Both the position numbers and the translations under genes were made by a program. A stretch of 64,000 nt of DNA. Origin: Cordilura impudica (taxonomy: Eukaryota > Arthropoda > Insecta > Diptera > Scathophagidae). The stretch covers positions 70,870,025 through 70,934,024 of the forward strand of contig OY821519.1 of NCBI GenBank assembly GCA_963682025.1, written 5' to 3'. Below, piece after piece: positions 1 through 10,670 of the stretch; the first letter of the stretch is position 1; every line of letters begins with the position of its first letter. The notes below the pieces were generated by a model. It saw only the letters and a list, made by a program, of their open reading frames with translations, ran no database searches and was not told where the DNA came from.

Positions 1-230
1 TACATTCACTACTCCAGCAATTAAAAGTTACCGAGTTTAGAGTTTTATGGTGAAAACATTTTTTTGAGTGTAAATCGGTTGAAAGTAAAAATTCGCGCGA
101 ATTATTTTCAGTTGAAGAAATATGAAATTATTTTTTATTTTATTACTTAACTCGAAGCTATTTTCAATAAAAGATACATAAACTAATTAATTTTATTATT
201 TAACTTACAGATTCGGCAGTAACTTTTAAA

Positions 231-450
231 ATGGGGTCTTATTTCATTTCAGCAAATGGGGTGTTCTTTCATTATGAAATAACACCCCAAAAATGGGGCG
301 TTATTTCATTTTTTTGCGATTTTATTTAATTTCGTTACGGCTTTATTTCATTTCTAATATTGGGGCATTGTTTCATTACGAGATAATGCCGCATTATTGG
401 GGCCTTATTTCACTTTCGTTTTGGGGCCTTATTTCCTGGGGCTTTGTTTC
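231..450. repeat. TGGGGC-TTATTTCA motif array with hairpin
   Basis: The motif TGGGG(C/T)(C/G)TTATTTCAT recurs about seven times with variants in 220 bases. One pair is inverted: positions 274-289 and 294-309 form a 16-bp stem with one mismatch around an AAAA loop. The array ends where a DINE-like copy begins. I do not recognise the family; it could be the internal repeat or end of a non-autonomous element. Confidence 0.5.
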
Positions 451-453
451 ATA

Positions 454-880
454 CCGCCGTTTGTAACTACCAAAAATATTTGATCTAGTCCCACCTTTTA
501 TTATACCAATCGACTCAGAATCACTTTCTGAGTCGATTTAGCGATGTCCGTTCCTCCGTCCGTCCATCCGTCTGTCGGTCCGTTTTCTCCGTTCGTCTGT
601 CCGTCCGTCTGTCTGTGTATACATGTAAACCTTTTAATCAAACTACAGGTCGCAAATGGGAACATTATTTGATGAAATTTGCTATGTAAGCTTCTATTGT
701 CCATACCATGAACGCTATTGAAATTAGCAAAAATCGGTGCATGTTCAGACATAGTCCCCATACAAATGACACCTATGAAATCGACTTAAATTGCCATGTG
801 ATCCAAATTATTACACAGATCTCGCTCAAATTGGGTTCGTGTGTGTTTATTATACCCGACTATAGTTTTCTTACTTGTTT
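454..880 (+). mobile_element. DINE-1/Helentron-like element, 5' truncated and internally deleted
   Basis: It starts within the family's 5' region (GTTTGTAACTACCAAAAATA), keeps the SatI-like GACTCAG...CTGAGTC hairpin and a degenerate (GTCC/GTCT)n tract, and ends with GACTATAGTTTTCTTACTTGTT, the family's 3' end. About half of the middle of the element is missing. Confidence 0.8.
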
Positions 881-884
881 TTTT

Positions 885-1776
885 ATAACTTGTTTGATAT
901 ATTTCAATTAGCATAATTGCCATAATATTGTAATATATTGAGTAAAATATTAATTCCCCTTTTTCAACTTTTTTTTGTTTTTCTCCACTAAAGTTGAGAC
1001 TTTCGAAGATATACAATTTTTTCCTACTATCAGTCTTGCCATTTTAACATTTTAGATGCTAGATTTATCATCTTTTTTTTTTTGACTCCAAAACATTTTA
1101 TCAGATCATAAAGTATAATGGTGCGTTCGGACAGTACGGCTGTAAAGGTCAAGCAATACTAAGAATAACACTGTGGAACAAATTCAGGTTAGCAAAAGTT
1201 AGGTCGATTCTGAGAGTGAAGGGTGGAAATAGAGGCTAAATTAGAAGACCCGTATCGCGGCGTTTGTTTATGTTAGTTCGAGTTTTTTTTTAATCGACCT
1301 TCGAACTTTGCCGATTTTCAGCATATTGTTTATATGGTTTTTTGGCTATAACTCGTCGACTAATTGATATTTTTTCAATCTGTAAAATTATTGCTAGAGA
1401 CCTGTGCAACAATTAAAATTTAAAAAAAAAATTGATTTCGAAAATGTTTGTGGTGCTTATGAAGCAAATTGTTGGAAAAATTATTTTTTTCATGCTTTTT
1501 GAAAATATTTTCCACAAAACTAAGTCTTTTTTGCTTTCTGTTTGATCTATAATATGCTTCTCAGTTTCTTCAATAAATTTCATTTGAAAAGAAAACAATC
1601 ATAATACAAAACTTGCGTTTTCCAGCTTAATATTAATTTACTTCTCATTTTATATGTACCAATTTTGTTCAGTGTTGATTTTGAAGAAACATTGAAAAAG
1701 AAATTATAAAAATATGGAAAAAATATATTTTTAAAATGTTAGTTATGAAAAGTTTTAAGTAAAAAAATTAAATAAA
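885..1776. other. AT-rich stretch without a recognisable gene
   Basis: Both strands show only short chance frames. The segment 1120-1260 is less AT-rich but has no frame or repeat match elsewhere in the window. Nothing is supported here. Confidence 0.5.
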
Positions 1777-2668
1777 TTAAATTAATGATTTGCCCAGTAG
1801 CCGTTTAGCAGGCGGCTGTGGATCAACATCACTGCTCTCTCTAATATCTTGGCCATCGTCATCATCATCAGAAATGTCGATAATTTCGTCCAACAGATAT
1901 TCTGGAATTTCATCTTTGTCTTCCCCTTCTTCCTCTTTTTCCCCGTATTCCTCTTCTTCAAAGGTGTTTTTATACCACCAAAAAATTTCAGCGAGTATTG
2001 CATCTGGAGATTTCTTTCCTCTGTACCTGAAACGAAAACAGTTTACAATCATTAACATGCATAAATTGTGCACTCTTACAAAGATATTAGAAAAATCTAG
2101 GAATTCAAATTATGCACACACTCTATAGTTACCTTATTTCAAATGGAAGCGCAGTTTGGTGATAACGTTCGCCTTGCTCATCAGCTTCAGTTGGTAACTG
2201 TTGAGCGAGTTGATTAAGATGCTGATGCAAGAGATGAATTTTGTACGACATATTAACCCCAATTTCATCGAAAGCTGCCAACATGTTTGCAACAGATTGC
2301 CTTTAGTTGTCTTTGCGTTCTTTACCCAAAAGTCCTTTAATGACTGCTTTCAATGCGAGCCATGCATTTAATTCTCGGTTTGTCAGAACTTGGTCAAAAT
2401 CTTGACGACTCATTAGTTTTCGTATGTCGGGACCATTAACAATCTTCCTGAAATTTCGCGTTACTTAGTCTTGGGAAAATGTCTTTTAAGCGGTTGAATA
2501 CTGGTCTTTTTGCGATACATTTTCAAAAAATTTTTAGCAATGCCAAGTTTAACATGGAGCAACGGCAACAAAATTTTCATTTCAGGAACAAGACTTTCCT
2601 GTAGCCTATTGTCTGTAGGCCATTTCCGTCCAATGCGACTATTCCAGTTATGCTGTTTATGCCTCTAT
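1777..2668 (-). pseudogene. Decayed spliced TE-type gene of an unnamed arthropod family
   Basis: Read leftward, the frame gives KILLPLLHVKLGIAKNF, then (after frameshifts near 2472 and 2445) IVNGPDIRKLMSRQDFD, AWLALKAVIKGLLG, a TAA stop near 2308, NMSYKIHLLHQHLNQL and DEQGERYHQTALPFEIR. An apparent 106-base intron (2027-2132, GTAACT...TTTCAG) joins this to YRGKKSPDAILAEIFWWY and an acidic tail (EEEEYGEKEEEGEDKDE, ISDDDDDG). I recall closely similar multi-copy uncharacterised proteins in arthropod and cnidarian genomes, which suggests a transposon gene, but I cannot name the superfamily. The N-terminal side is cut off by a DINE-like copy. At least three disabling changes make it a pseudogene. 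The antisense serine-rich frames here are shadows. Confidence 0.6.
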
Positions 2669-2669
2669 T

Positions 2670-3167
2670 TTCTGTGCAATATTTTTTTTTTATAGATTTA
2701 AGTGAAGATCGGGAAGCGGCTATATGTGGGGGTCTATGACTAAGAATTGTCCTATAGGGTTCATTTTTGGACTACTGATTAATGGGTGTAATAAACACAC
2801 ACAAACCCAATTTGACCGAGATCTATTTGATAGTTTGGATCATATGGCAATTTAAGTTGATTTCATAGGTGTCACTTGTATGGGGACAATGTCTGAACAT
2901 GCACCGATTTTTGCCAATTTCAATAGCGTTCATGCTATGGACGATAGAAGCTTACATACCTAATACATACCTAATGATTAAAAGGTTTACATGGACACAC
3001 AGACGGATGGACAGACGGACGGACGGACATTGCTAAATCGACTCCGAAAGTGATTCTGAGTTGATCGGTATAATAAAACGTGGGTCTTGGTTAAATATTT
3101 TTGGTAGTTACAAACATCAGCACAAAGTCATTATACCCTGACCATATAGTGTTATAGGGTATAAAAA
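2670..3167 (-). mobile_element. DINE-1/Helentron-like element, 3' truncated
   Basis: Minus orientation. It starts inside the family at TCTGTGCAATATTTTT and runs through the GTAATAAACACAC block and the (GGAC)n tract to the 5' end (TATACCCTGACCATATAG). It truncates the pseudogene to its left. Confidence 0.8.
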
Positions 3168-3524
3168 TTATTTATTTTAGCCTCAGCTAAAATTTTGATT
3201 CAGAATGAAATGAGAAATCATCAATTGTTCATGAGATATTGCTGAAAAACTAAGCATACAAACATCAAAATAAGGGAAACATATAAGAGGGCATAAAAAG
3301 GGTTTGGCCTCAGGATGCCAAACCCTTTGCAAGTTTTACTATATTGGGCCTAGTACTTTCACGGTCGTAACTTCTCTAAGTATTGACATTATTTCAAAAT
3401 TCTTTTTGAATTATCGTAATTAAAAAGTATTTTATAATTCCTAACCATGGATACATTATTTCATAACTGAGATAAAATAACAGTGGAGAATAGGTTTCAA
3501 TGAGTGCAAAGACAGTTCCATAAA
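3168..3524. other. Unassigned spacer with a perfect hairpin at 3297-3328
   Basis: AAAGGGTTTGG at 3297-3307 and CCAAACCCTTT at 3318-3328 form an 11-bp perfect stem with a 10-base loop. No coding frame is seen. It may be the tip of a decayed inverted-repeat element. Confidence 0.5.
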
Positions 3525-3899
3525 TCTATAATATTAAGAGGCTAGGCGATTTCTTGTGACCGATGTTTTGTTCCACCGTTTTATCCCGATTTTGACCAAA
3601 CGTATACTATTTGAAAGGTATTTCTTTTTAGCCATTTTGCAGATTTACAGATTTTAAATCTTTCTTTTATTTTTGAGTAAATTGCATTTAAAGTTGCTAC
3701 TAACACATACATAAAATTGTACATATGCTATGTGTGTTTTATCAAATTTGTTAATGTGTTTGTAATAAAAATGAGTTTGTTTTTTGTGTTGATTTGTGAA
3801 TTGGCTATAACTGATTAGCATATTTTTAGGGTCTTTAATTAATGGAAAATAAAATTTCCAAGAATTTGCACTCGAATTTCGAGGGCTGGAATCTGCTAG
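3525..3899 (+). mobile_element. Short non-autonomous Helitron (family B), complete
   Basis: It begins TCTATAATATTAA and ends ATCTGCTAG, with a palindrome (CACTCGAATTTCGAG) ending 15-16 bases before the terminal CTAG. It sits between A and T. These are the hallmarks of canonical Helitrons: 5' TC, 3' CTRR, a subterminal hairpin and no target duplication. No coding capacity. About a dozen related pieces occur in this window. A DINE-like copy abuts its 3' end. Confidence 0.88.
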
Positions 3900-4686
3900 T
3901 TTTTATACCCTATACCACTATGTGGTTTCGGTATAATGACTTTGTGCTGCTGTTTGTAACTACCAAAAATATTTGACCTAGACCCATCTTTAATTATACC
4001 GATCGAATCAGAATCACTATCTGATTCGATTTAACGATGTCCGTCCGTCCGTCCGTCCGTCTGTGTGTCCATGTAAACCTTGTAATCAAACTGCGGGTCG
4101 CAAATATGAATATATTTTGACGAAATTTGGTGTACAAGCTTCTATCGGCCATATGATGAAATTGGTGAGAATCAGTCCATGTTCAGACATAGCCCCCATA
4201 CAAATGACCCTTATGAAATCGACATAAATTGCCATAAGATCCAAATTGTCATATAGATCTTAGTCAAATTGGGTTTATATGCGTTTATTACATCCATTAA
4301 TGAGTAGTCCAAAAATGATCCTATGGGACAACTCTTAGTCATAGATCCCATATAGAGCTGCTTCCCGATTTTCACTTAAATCTATCAAAAAACAAAAATA
4401 TTGCACTGATTCTTCTCAAATTTTGATTGTATGTATTTTTGCAAAATACAAGAGACTTTACCAAACATGACCAGGATCGGTCCATTTTTGGGCCTAGACC
4501 CCATATAGATATAGCATCCGATATTAACTTTTTCATATCTGCAGCCAAAAAAATTAATAAAAATCCCACTCAAATACTGTTTATGCTCTATATCCAGTTA
4601 CTTGGGTCTAAGAGATAGGGTCTCTAAACGCATGGTATAGGGTATCGTATAGTCGGTCTAGATCGACTATAATTTTCTTACTTGTT
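3900..4686 (+). mobile_element. DINE-1/Helentron-like element, full length
   Basis: This copy serves as the family reference. It has a 5' end TATACCCTATACCACTATG folding on GGTTTCGGTATA, a (GTCC)4 proto-microsatellite near 4040, a diverged non-coding middle and a 3' end with a near-palindrome (TATAGTCGGTCT and its complement) followed by AATTTTCTTACTTGTT. The order matches Drosophila DINE-1/HINE elements: 5' inverted repeat, (GTCY)n core, 3' hairpin plus CTTGTTT. Length is about 787 bases. It encodes nothing. Confidence 0.88.
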
Positions 4687-4699
4687 ATAATTATCATGT

Positions 4700-4990
4700 T
4701 GCGTTTAAGTGATAGAAATAGGAAAAAAGTCCGCATTTAGCGAAAGTTTTGTTTCATCAAGTCAATGCACCAGTTAAAACATTCGCTATTGTGGATGTGT
4801 GAAAATCGATGAGTCAACGTTCGAGTTTCTTCATTACGCACCTATTCATCATATGTAGCCTCTTTCTCTTTCCATACTTAAAAAAGAATATAAACCACAT
4901 GCCAAGAGGAAGTGTTAAGAAAAAAAAAAGTTTTTTTCCAAACTTTTCGTGTTCTTTATTAATTCGAGTAGGATTGGGACCAATCCGTTC
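4700..4990 (+). pseudogene. mariner transposase fragment
   Basis: The DNA GTTTAAGTGATAGAA...GTTTCATCAAGTCAATGCACCAGT parallels the 40.8 kb mariner (GTTTAAGTGATGGAA...CATCAAGACAACGCACCAGT). This is the second catalytic block (HQDNAPVH type), here changed so that the Asp codon reads Val in HQVNAPV. The rest is riddled with stops. No terminal repeats are recognisable. Confidence 0.65.
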
Positions 4991-5350
4991 ATAGATTTAA
5001 ATGAGCTGTTTTCTTTAAACTTTTTCATTTCAATAATAGTTTGAAAAATTTTGTGTAAAAAACACCCTTAAAATTTATTTCAACAACCACTAATAAATGT
5101 AAATAACTTTTGTCAATTAACTTAGAAATCCCCTTAGTAACAATAACGCATAACCATAAAAGTCAGACATTAATTCATATCAGTGCAAAACGCTCACCAA
5201 AGTTTGTCAAATATTTTGTTTACCAGCCATTCGTTATCTCTTAAAATTTTTGACTCGTGTTAGATTAAACGCATAATAACAATTAAGCGCGTAAATAAAA
5301 ACAAAGAGTTTAACAAGCATAAAATCATATCGTAGAAAACCATAACATAA
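4991..5350. other. AT-rich stretch, nothing recognised
   Basis: No frame, repeat match or regulatory signal can be supported between the mariner fragment and the next DINE-like copy. Confidence 0.5.
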
Positions 5351-6044
5351 ACAAGTAAGAAAATTATAGTCGGTCTAGAAAGTCTATACAATACCCTATA
5401 CCATGCGTTTCTAAAGATGGTTTTGGATCTGATTTGGCTGAGGCAATAACTTGATTGTTATTTAATTGTGGCATGTAGATTTTAAAAAGTTGATATCTGA
5501 TAATATTTTTATACTTGACCATATTTTCATAAGTCCCTCATTTCTCTAGAAAATATCTATAAAACATATTTCAAATAAATCTATGCAATATTTTTGTTTT
5601 TTTATATATTTAAGGGAAGATCGGAAATCAGCTTCATATGGGGGCTATGGCTAAGAATTGTCCTACAGGGTTTATTTTCGGACTACTGATAAATGAATGT
5701 AATAAACATACACAAACCCAATTTGACAGAGATCTATATGATAATTTGGATATTAAGGCAATTTAAGTCAATCTCATAGGACTAGGTCTGAACATGAACC
5801 GATTTTCACCAATTTCAATAGCATTCTTTCTATGACTGACAAAAGCTTATACACTAAATTTCATCAAAATATATTCATATATGATAACAAGGTTTACATG
5901 GACGGACAGACGGACGGACGGACGGACATCGCTAAATCGACTCAGTCGATCGGTATACTAAGAGATGGGTCTAGGTCAAATTTTTTTGGTAGTTACAAAC
6001 ATCAGCACAAATGTATTATACCATGACACCATAGTGGTATAGGG
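5351..6044 (-). mobile_element. DINE-1/Helentron-like element with replaced segment
   Basis: Both ends are present (ACAAGTAAGAAAATTATAGTC at the left, CATAGTGGTATAGGG at the right), but 5409-5560 does not match other copies and replaces the usual sequence. It has a (GGAC)5 tract near 5905. Confidence 0.78.
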
Positions 6045-6380
6045 CAATCGACTTCAAAGTCGATTATGATTACAATTCTGTTGTTATGACCGTAAATATT
6101 TCGGTTAGCATTTTTCTTCTGCGTGTGCATAAATCTAAATTTTTTGTTTATAGCAAAACTTCTTTCGATTGTGGAATGATATCACCTGTTGTATTTGTTT
6201 TATGTTACGAATTGTTGATATTTTTGTTTTGTTAAAATATTCCATAACTTTTTCGATTTTGTTATTGTTACTCGTATTATTAAATTATTGAACTTAATAA
6301 TGAACTTATATATGTTTTTGCTTTAAAGAAATTGATAAGATTTTACAAATTAGTGACGTGGTCTTTCGTGAAAGTTTTGT
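6045..6380. other. AT-rich stretch, nothing recognised
   Basis: No supported frame or repeat between two DINE-type elements. Confidence 0.5.
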
Positions 6381-6866
6381 TATACACTCCACATCACTGG
6401 GCATATCAGTTTGTTTGTCAGTTTGTCATTCCGTTTGTAGCGCACCGAAAAATGCATTTGCGATCCCATAAAGTATATGTATTCGTGATATATAAATGTC
6501 CGTCCGTCTGTCTGTTAAAATCACGCTCATTGACAAACTGAAACATCTACCTAGGTAAAGCTATGATAATATTGTTTGCCGTTATTTCAAGCAGGTTGCT
6601 TTTGAAAATGTGGTAAATCGGCTATCATTGTGCCAAGATATGCCAAAATATGCCAAAATATGAAGGCATCCCCAAAAATTTTTAAAAATTAAGTGTGTTT
6701 GTTGTAATAATTTAGTATTAAGTTTATCAAATTGTTTGCTTTTTTAAATATTTTGTTTATATTTGTTATAAATAGTGCACTAAGTCCAGATATAAATGTA
6801 AACGAAAATTCCATGTGGATGGTATCAAAGATTCGGCACAGTCGAATTTAGCGCTCTTACTTGTTC
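6381..6866 (+). mobile_element. Second DINE-1-like subfamily copy
   Basis: It starts TATACACTCCACATCACTGG, carries CCCATAAAGTATATGTATTC and a short (GTCC)n tract at 6497-6520, and ends CGGCACAGTCGAATTTAGCG...CTTACTTGTTC. Drosophila DINE-1 has the same order, including the CATAAAGTATATATATTC block. It differs from the main family of the window. A second 5' end of the same type (TATATCCTCCACACCATTG) starts at 6868 and breaks off by 6909. Confidence 0.7.
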
Positions 6867-6909
6867 TTATATCCTCCACACCATTGTACAGAGGGTTTGT
6901 CAATATATT

Positions 6910-7086
6910 CGTAACGATTTCTTGTGACTGATGTTTTGTTCTACCATTTTATCCCGATTTTGACCAGACGTATATTAATTGAAAGGTATTTCTTTTTAGC
7001 CGTTTTGCACATTTTCAGATTTTAAAATTTTTTCCTTTATTTTGAGTAAATTGCATTTAAAGTTGCTACTAACACACACATAATGG
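6910..7086 (+). mobile_element. Helitron family B fragment
   Basis: It matches the 5' half of the family (GATTTCTTGTGACTGATGTTTTG to GCTACTAACACACACATAA). Both termini are lost. Confidence 0.7.
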
Positions 7087-7376
7087 ACATACGCGGTTAT
7101 TCCAGAAAACCACAGAGATAACAAATAAAAACCTCATATTTTCTGTGCAAGAATAGCTGTAATATGAATCGGAATTTTTATTTTTATGCAAAATAAAGTT
7201 TATAAAAAAAGCAGCATATTTGTGGATTTGTATTCCAGTTATTTAGCAAAAACGGTGACAAAGAGAAAAATTGGGGGAAAATGGGCATTTATGCGATTTT
7301 TAAGGCACTGGATGCACTTTTTCGGTTGGGTTTGTTCGGCTTTTTTTTTCCTATTCAATCTCTACAACTTTGCTTA
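7087..7376. other. Spacer, nothing recognised
   Basis: AT-rich; a 63-codon chance frame only. Confidence 0.4.
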
Positions 7377-7545
7377 AGCGCCCCCCGGTAGGTGAGTAGG
7401 TAGCGTGCTTGGGTAGTGGGTTCGATTCCCACCAGAGGCTTTGGTCTGTCGCTGCGAAACTAGCCAAATCCGGCTTATCCCTGGACCCAAAAGTAGAATC
7501 TGCAGACAAGCCACTCTTCTTCGCGGAACTTGGCTTAAAAAAACA
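7377..7545 (+). mobile_element. tRNA-derived SINE
   Basis: A perfect B box (GGTTCGATTCC, 7419-7429) lies in a T-arm with matching GTGGG/CCCAC stem. An A box-like TAGGTGAGTAGG lies at 7389-7400 and the CAGAGGC acceptor-like end follows. The anticodon arm is shortened, so this is not a functional tRNA. About 100 bases of non-tRNA body follow, ending in an A-rich run. The two boxes would form an internal RNA polymerase III promoter. Confidence 0.7.
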
Positions 7546-7676
7546 CACAAAAGAGATATTCCGTACGGTTACCGAGTTATAACCGTGTTAAGATATACAA
7601 AAAGTGATAAAAATCCAACTTGAGCAAAAAAATTCGTATGGCCATTAAATTATAATGGTAGCCAACTTAACAAAAC

Positions 7677-8471
7677 TAACAAGTAAGAAAATTATAGTCG
7701 GTCAAGACCGACTATACGATACCCTATACCATGCGTTTGGAAACCCTATCTCTTAGGCCCAACCAACTGGACATAGAAAATAAGCAAAAACCAAATTTGA
7801 GTGGGATTTTTATTAATTTTTTCGGCTGCAGATATGAAAAAGTTCATATCGGATGATATATCTTTATGGAGACTAGGTCCAAAAATGGACCGATCCTGAT
7901 CATGTTTGGTAAAGTCTCTTGTATTTTGCAAAAATATATACAAACAAAATTTGAGAAGAATCAGTGCAATATTTTTGTTTTTTAATAGATTTAAGTGAAT
8001 ATCGGGAAGCAGCTCTATATGGGGCCAAAGGCATCATTTTTGGACTACTCATTAGTGGATGTAATGAACGCATACAAACCCAATTTGAGTAAGATCTATA
8101 TGACAATTTGGATCTTATGGCAATTTATGTCGATTTCATATGGGTAATTTGTATGGGGGCTAGGTCTGAACATGGACCGATTCTCACCAATTTCAATAGC
8201 GTTCATCCCATGGCCGATAAAAGCTTATATACCAAATTTCGTCAAAATAGATTCATATTTGCGACCTGCAGTTTGATTACAAGCTTTACATGGACACACA
8301 GACGGACGGACGGACGGACGGACGGACGGACGGACATTGTTAAATCAACTCAGAAAGTGGTTCTGATTCGATCGGTATAATTAAAGATGGGTCTAGGTCA
8401 AATATTTTTGGTTGTTACAAACAGCAGCACAAAGTCATTATACCCAAACCACATAGTGGTATAGGGTATAA
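7677..8471 (-). mobile_element. DINE-1/Helentron-like element, full length
   Basis: Intact from AACAAGTAAGAAAATTATAG to GTGGTATAGGGTATAA. It has the longest (GGAC)n tract of the window, about seven units near 8300-8335. The 3' hairpin has one mismatch (GGTCAAGACC). Confidence 0.88.
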
Positions 8472-8590
8472 TGATGTAGAAGTTCTAATTTTTCGGGTTA
8501 ATTTCAGTTGCAATTCTTAGAATAGAGTCCCAAATCAATGAGCTGAAAAATGTTGTACTGTGTTATATTCGTATAGAGTTCTTATTATCA

Positions 8591-9482
8591 CCCTGTTCTT
8601 GAAACCACTATCACAAAAAAAACTCGTAAATGAAAAAATTCTTAAATCTACGAGTTTTTCGCTGTTCTCTAATTTCAATAAGAATATTTTTTCTCGTTTT
8701 AATTCACATAGAAAGGCTTTGTGAAATCAAACAAAATGTCCTTTTTTCCTACTAAGCAGGTCTTAAGAGATAAAAAAAAACTAATTGATATTTAAATTCT
8801 AACATGTTTTTTATTGAACCTTGTCATTATTTTAAAAAATTAGACATAAATTTTATGAATTAAAACGATTTTAAGAAACGTCTACATTTTGCGCTGATTT
8901 AAAAAAAAAAACTCGTAATAAGTGGTCGATATTAATAAAACACACTTTTTGCGATAATGCTGTTCTATAACTATAATAAAAACTTTTTATTTACATAATC
9001 TATTTTCCATTATAATTTTTTCAATTATAACATAGATTCTTTATGCACTAATTATTGCAAATAAAGGAATTAAAAAAAATTTTTTCATCAAATCACATAT
9101 TTTTATTTTTTTGCATATGTTCGAAACAGTAGTGATGCCAGTCAAATCCAATTTATTTGAATATCGAAATTTTTTTTGGTGATGCCTAACTTTTTAAAAA
9201 TAGAAAACACATTTTTAATTAAAGGAACAAATAAGTTGTTATTTTAAAAGAAAATATTTTTCTTTATACTTAAGAAAAAAACATGCACAAAATACTTAAA
9301 AGTTTTTTGTGAAACTGAATAAAGAACCATATGGCACCTCGGTTTCTAGATAACATATGTTCTTAACTCAAACATATGTTTCCATTAAATAAATAAAAAA
9401 GTGGTTTCAAGAAACCTAAAATTTCAATTTCATGTGATTTTGAATTCGCTCTTATTCAAATAACAACGTTTCAAGAACAGGG
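8591..9482. mobile_element. Non-autonomous inverted-repeat element
   Basis: CCCTGTTCTTGAAAC at 8591-8605 recurs inverted as GTTTCAAGAACAGGG at 9468-9482, a perfect 15-bp terminal repeat around 890 bases of AT-rich, non-coding sequence. No clear target duplication is visible. The TIR gives no superfamily call. Confidence 0.65.
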
Positions 9483-9557
9483 CTGTATATAACGAAGATG
9501 TAAATCTAATGTGTAAATGTGGTTATTTTCAATACCAGTTTCAAGTATTAATACATA

Positions 9558-9899
9558 GTAGCAGATTCCAGCTCTCGAAATTCGAGTACAATTTCTAGGC
9601 GACTTTCTTTTTCAACTTAGCCAATTCACAAACCAACACTTTTATTATTATTGTGAATGAAGATATAAAACTCATTAACAAACACATTAACAAATTTAAT
9701 AAACACACACATAGCATACGTATAGTTTTATGTATGTGTTGTAGCAACTTTAAATGCAATTTACTCCACATAAAAGAAAAAAATATAAAATCTATAAATC
9801 TGATGAACAGCTAATAATATACGTTTGGTCCAAATCGGGATAAAACGGTAGAACAAAACATCGGTCACAAAGAATCGCCTAGCCTATTAATATTATAGA
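9558..9899 (-). mobile_element. Helitron family B copy
   Basis: Minus orientation with 5' TCTATAATATTAATAGGC and 3' palindrome CTCGAAATTCGAG. The terminal CTAG has become CTAC. Confidence 0.82.
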
Positions 9900-9943
9900 T
9901 GTGGGTGTGAAAATCGGCAATTTTAAAATCTTTTTTAAAAAAA

Positions 9944-10265
9944 GCTAGATGATAATTTTGATGTTATGGCAATTTAAGTTGATCTCATGGGGTCATTTTT
10001 ATGGTGACTAGGTTTGAATACGTACCGATTTTCACCTATTTGAATAGTGTTCGTCATATGGCCTATTTCATCAAAATATATTTATGTTTGCGACCTTTAG
10101 TTTGATTACAAATTTTACATGTACACAGAGACGGACGGCCGGACATCGCTAAATCGGCTCAGAAAATGATTCTGAGTCGATCGGTATAATAAAAAATGGT
10201 TCTTGGTGATATATTGTTGGTAGTTATAAACATTATACCCTGACCATAGTTGCATAGGGTATAAA
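9944..10265 (-). mobile_element. DINE-1/Helentron-like element, 3' half lost
   Basis: It matches the family from the ATGGCAATTTAAGTTGATCT block through a short (GGAC) tract to the 5' end (CATAGGGTATAA). Confidence 0.78.
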
Positions 10266-10322
10266 AGGTGTAAAACAAACTAAACCAAACGAACTGCATC
10301 TTGCACCTCAAAATTGTTAAAA

Positions 10323-10670
10323 TCTTATATATTAAAAGAATTTATGAATAAACTTTGCATTCAAGATTTTTTTAAATATTTTTCTTCTCTCAAACCTCTA
10401 TAACTAGAGTTCTAATTAACGTAAACTGTTGACATGGGTCTAAGAACACTCAGTGGATCAAGCTCCATCTTTTGAGCTATTAACTGCTTAAATTCGTTGG
10501 GTTTGAGGAAAGTTATGCGTGGAGAATCAACTTTACTTTTACTGTACGTTAACTTATCTTGGCATATTTTGGCATTACTGTACGTTAACTTCTCTTGACA
10601 AATTTTGGTATTATATTATAAAAATTAATATAATATAATATAATGCTGCGGAGCAGTAGGGGTCCTCTAG
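10323..10670 (+). mobile_element. Short Helitron (family C), complete
   Basis: 5' TCTTATATATTAAAAGAAT follows an A. The 3' end has the stem CTGC-GGA-GCAG, then TAGGGGTCCTCTAG followed by T. This gives a 348-base canonical non-autonomous Helitron at an A/T site. An internal direct repeat (TACTGTACGTTAACTT) occurs twice. Confidence 0.8.

Noticed and set aside
1790..2128. Serine-rich open frame on the plus strand
   Set aside because: It is the antisense shadow of the acidic tail of the minus-strand pseudogene, whose splice site and homology fix the strand.
3297..3328. Hairpin as a transcription terminator
   Set aside because: Intrinsic terminators are bacterial; the genome is clearly metazoan. 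Kept only as a structural note.
8297..8335. (GGAC)n tract as a CRISPR-like or satellite array
   Set aside because: It is the variable proto-microsatellite of a DINE-like element; there are no spacers.
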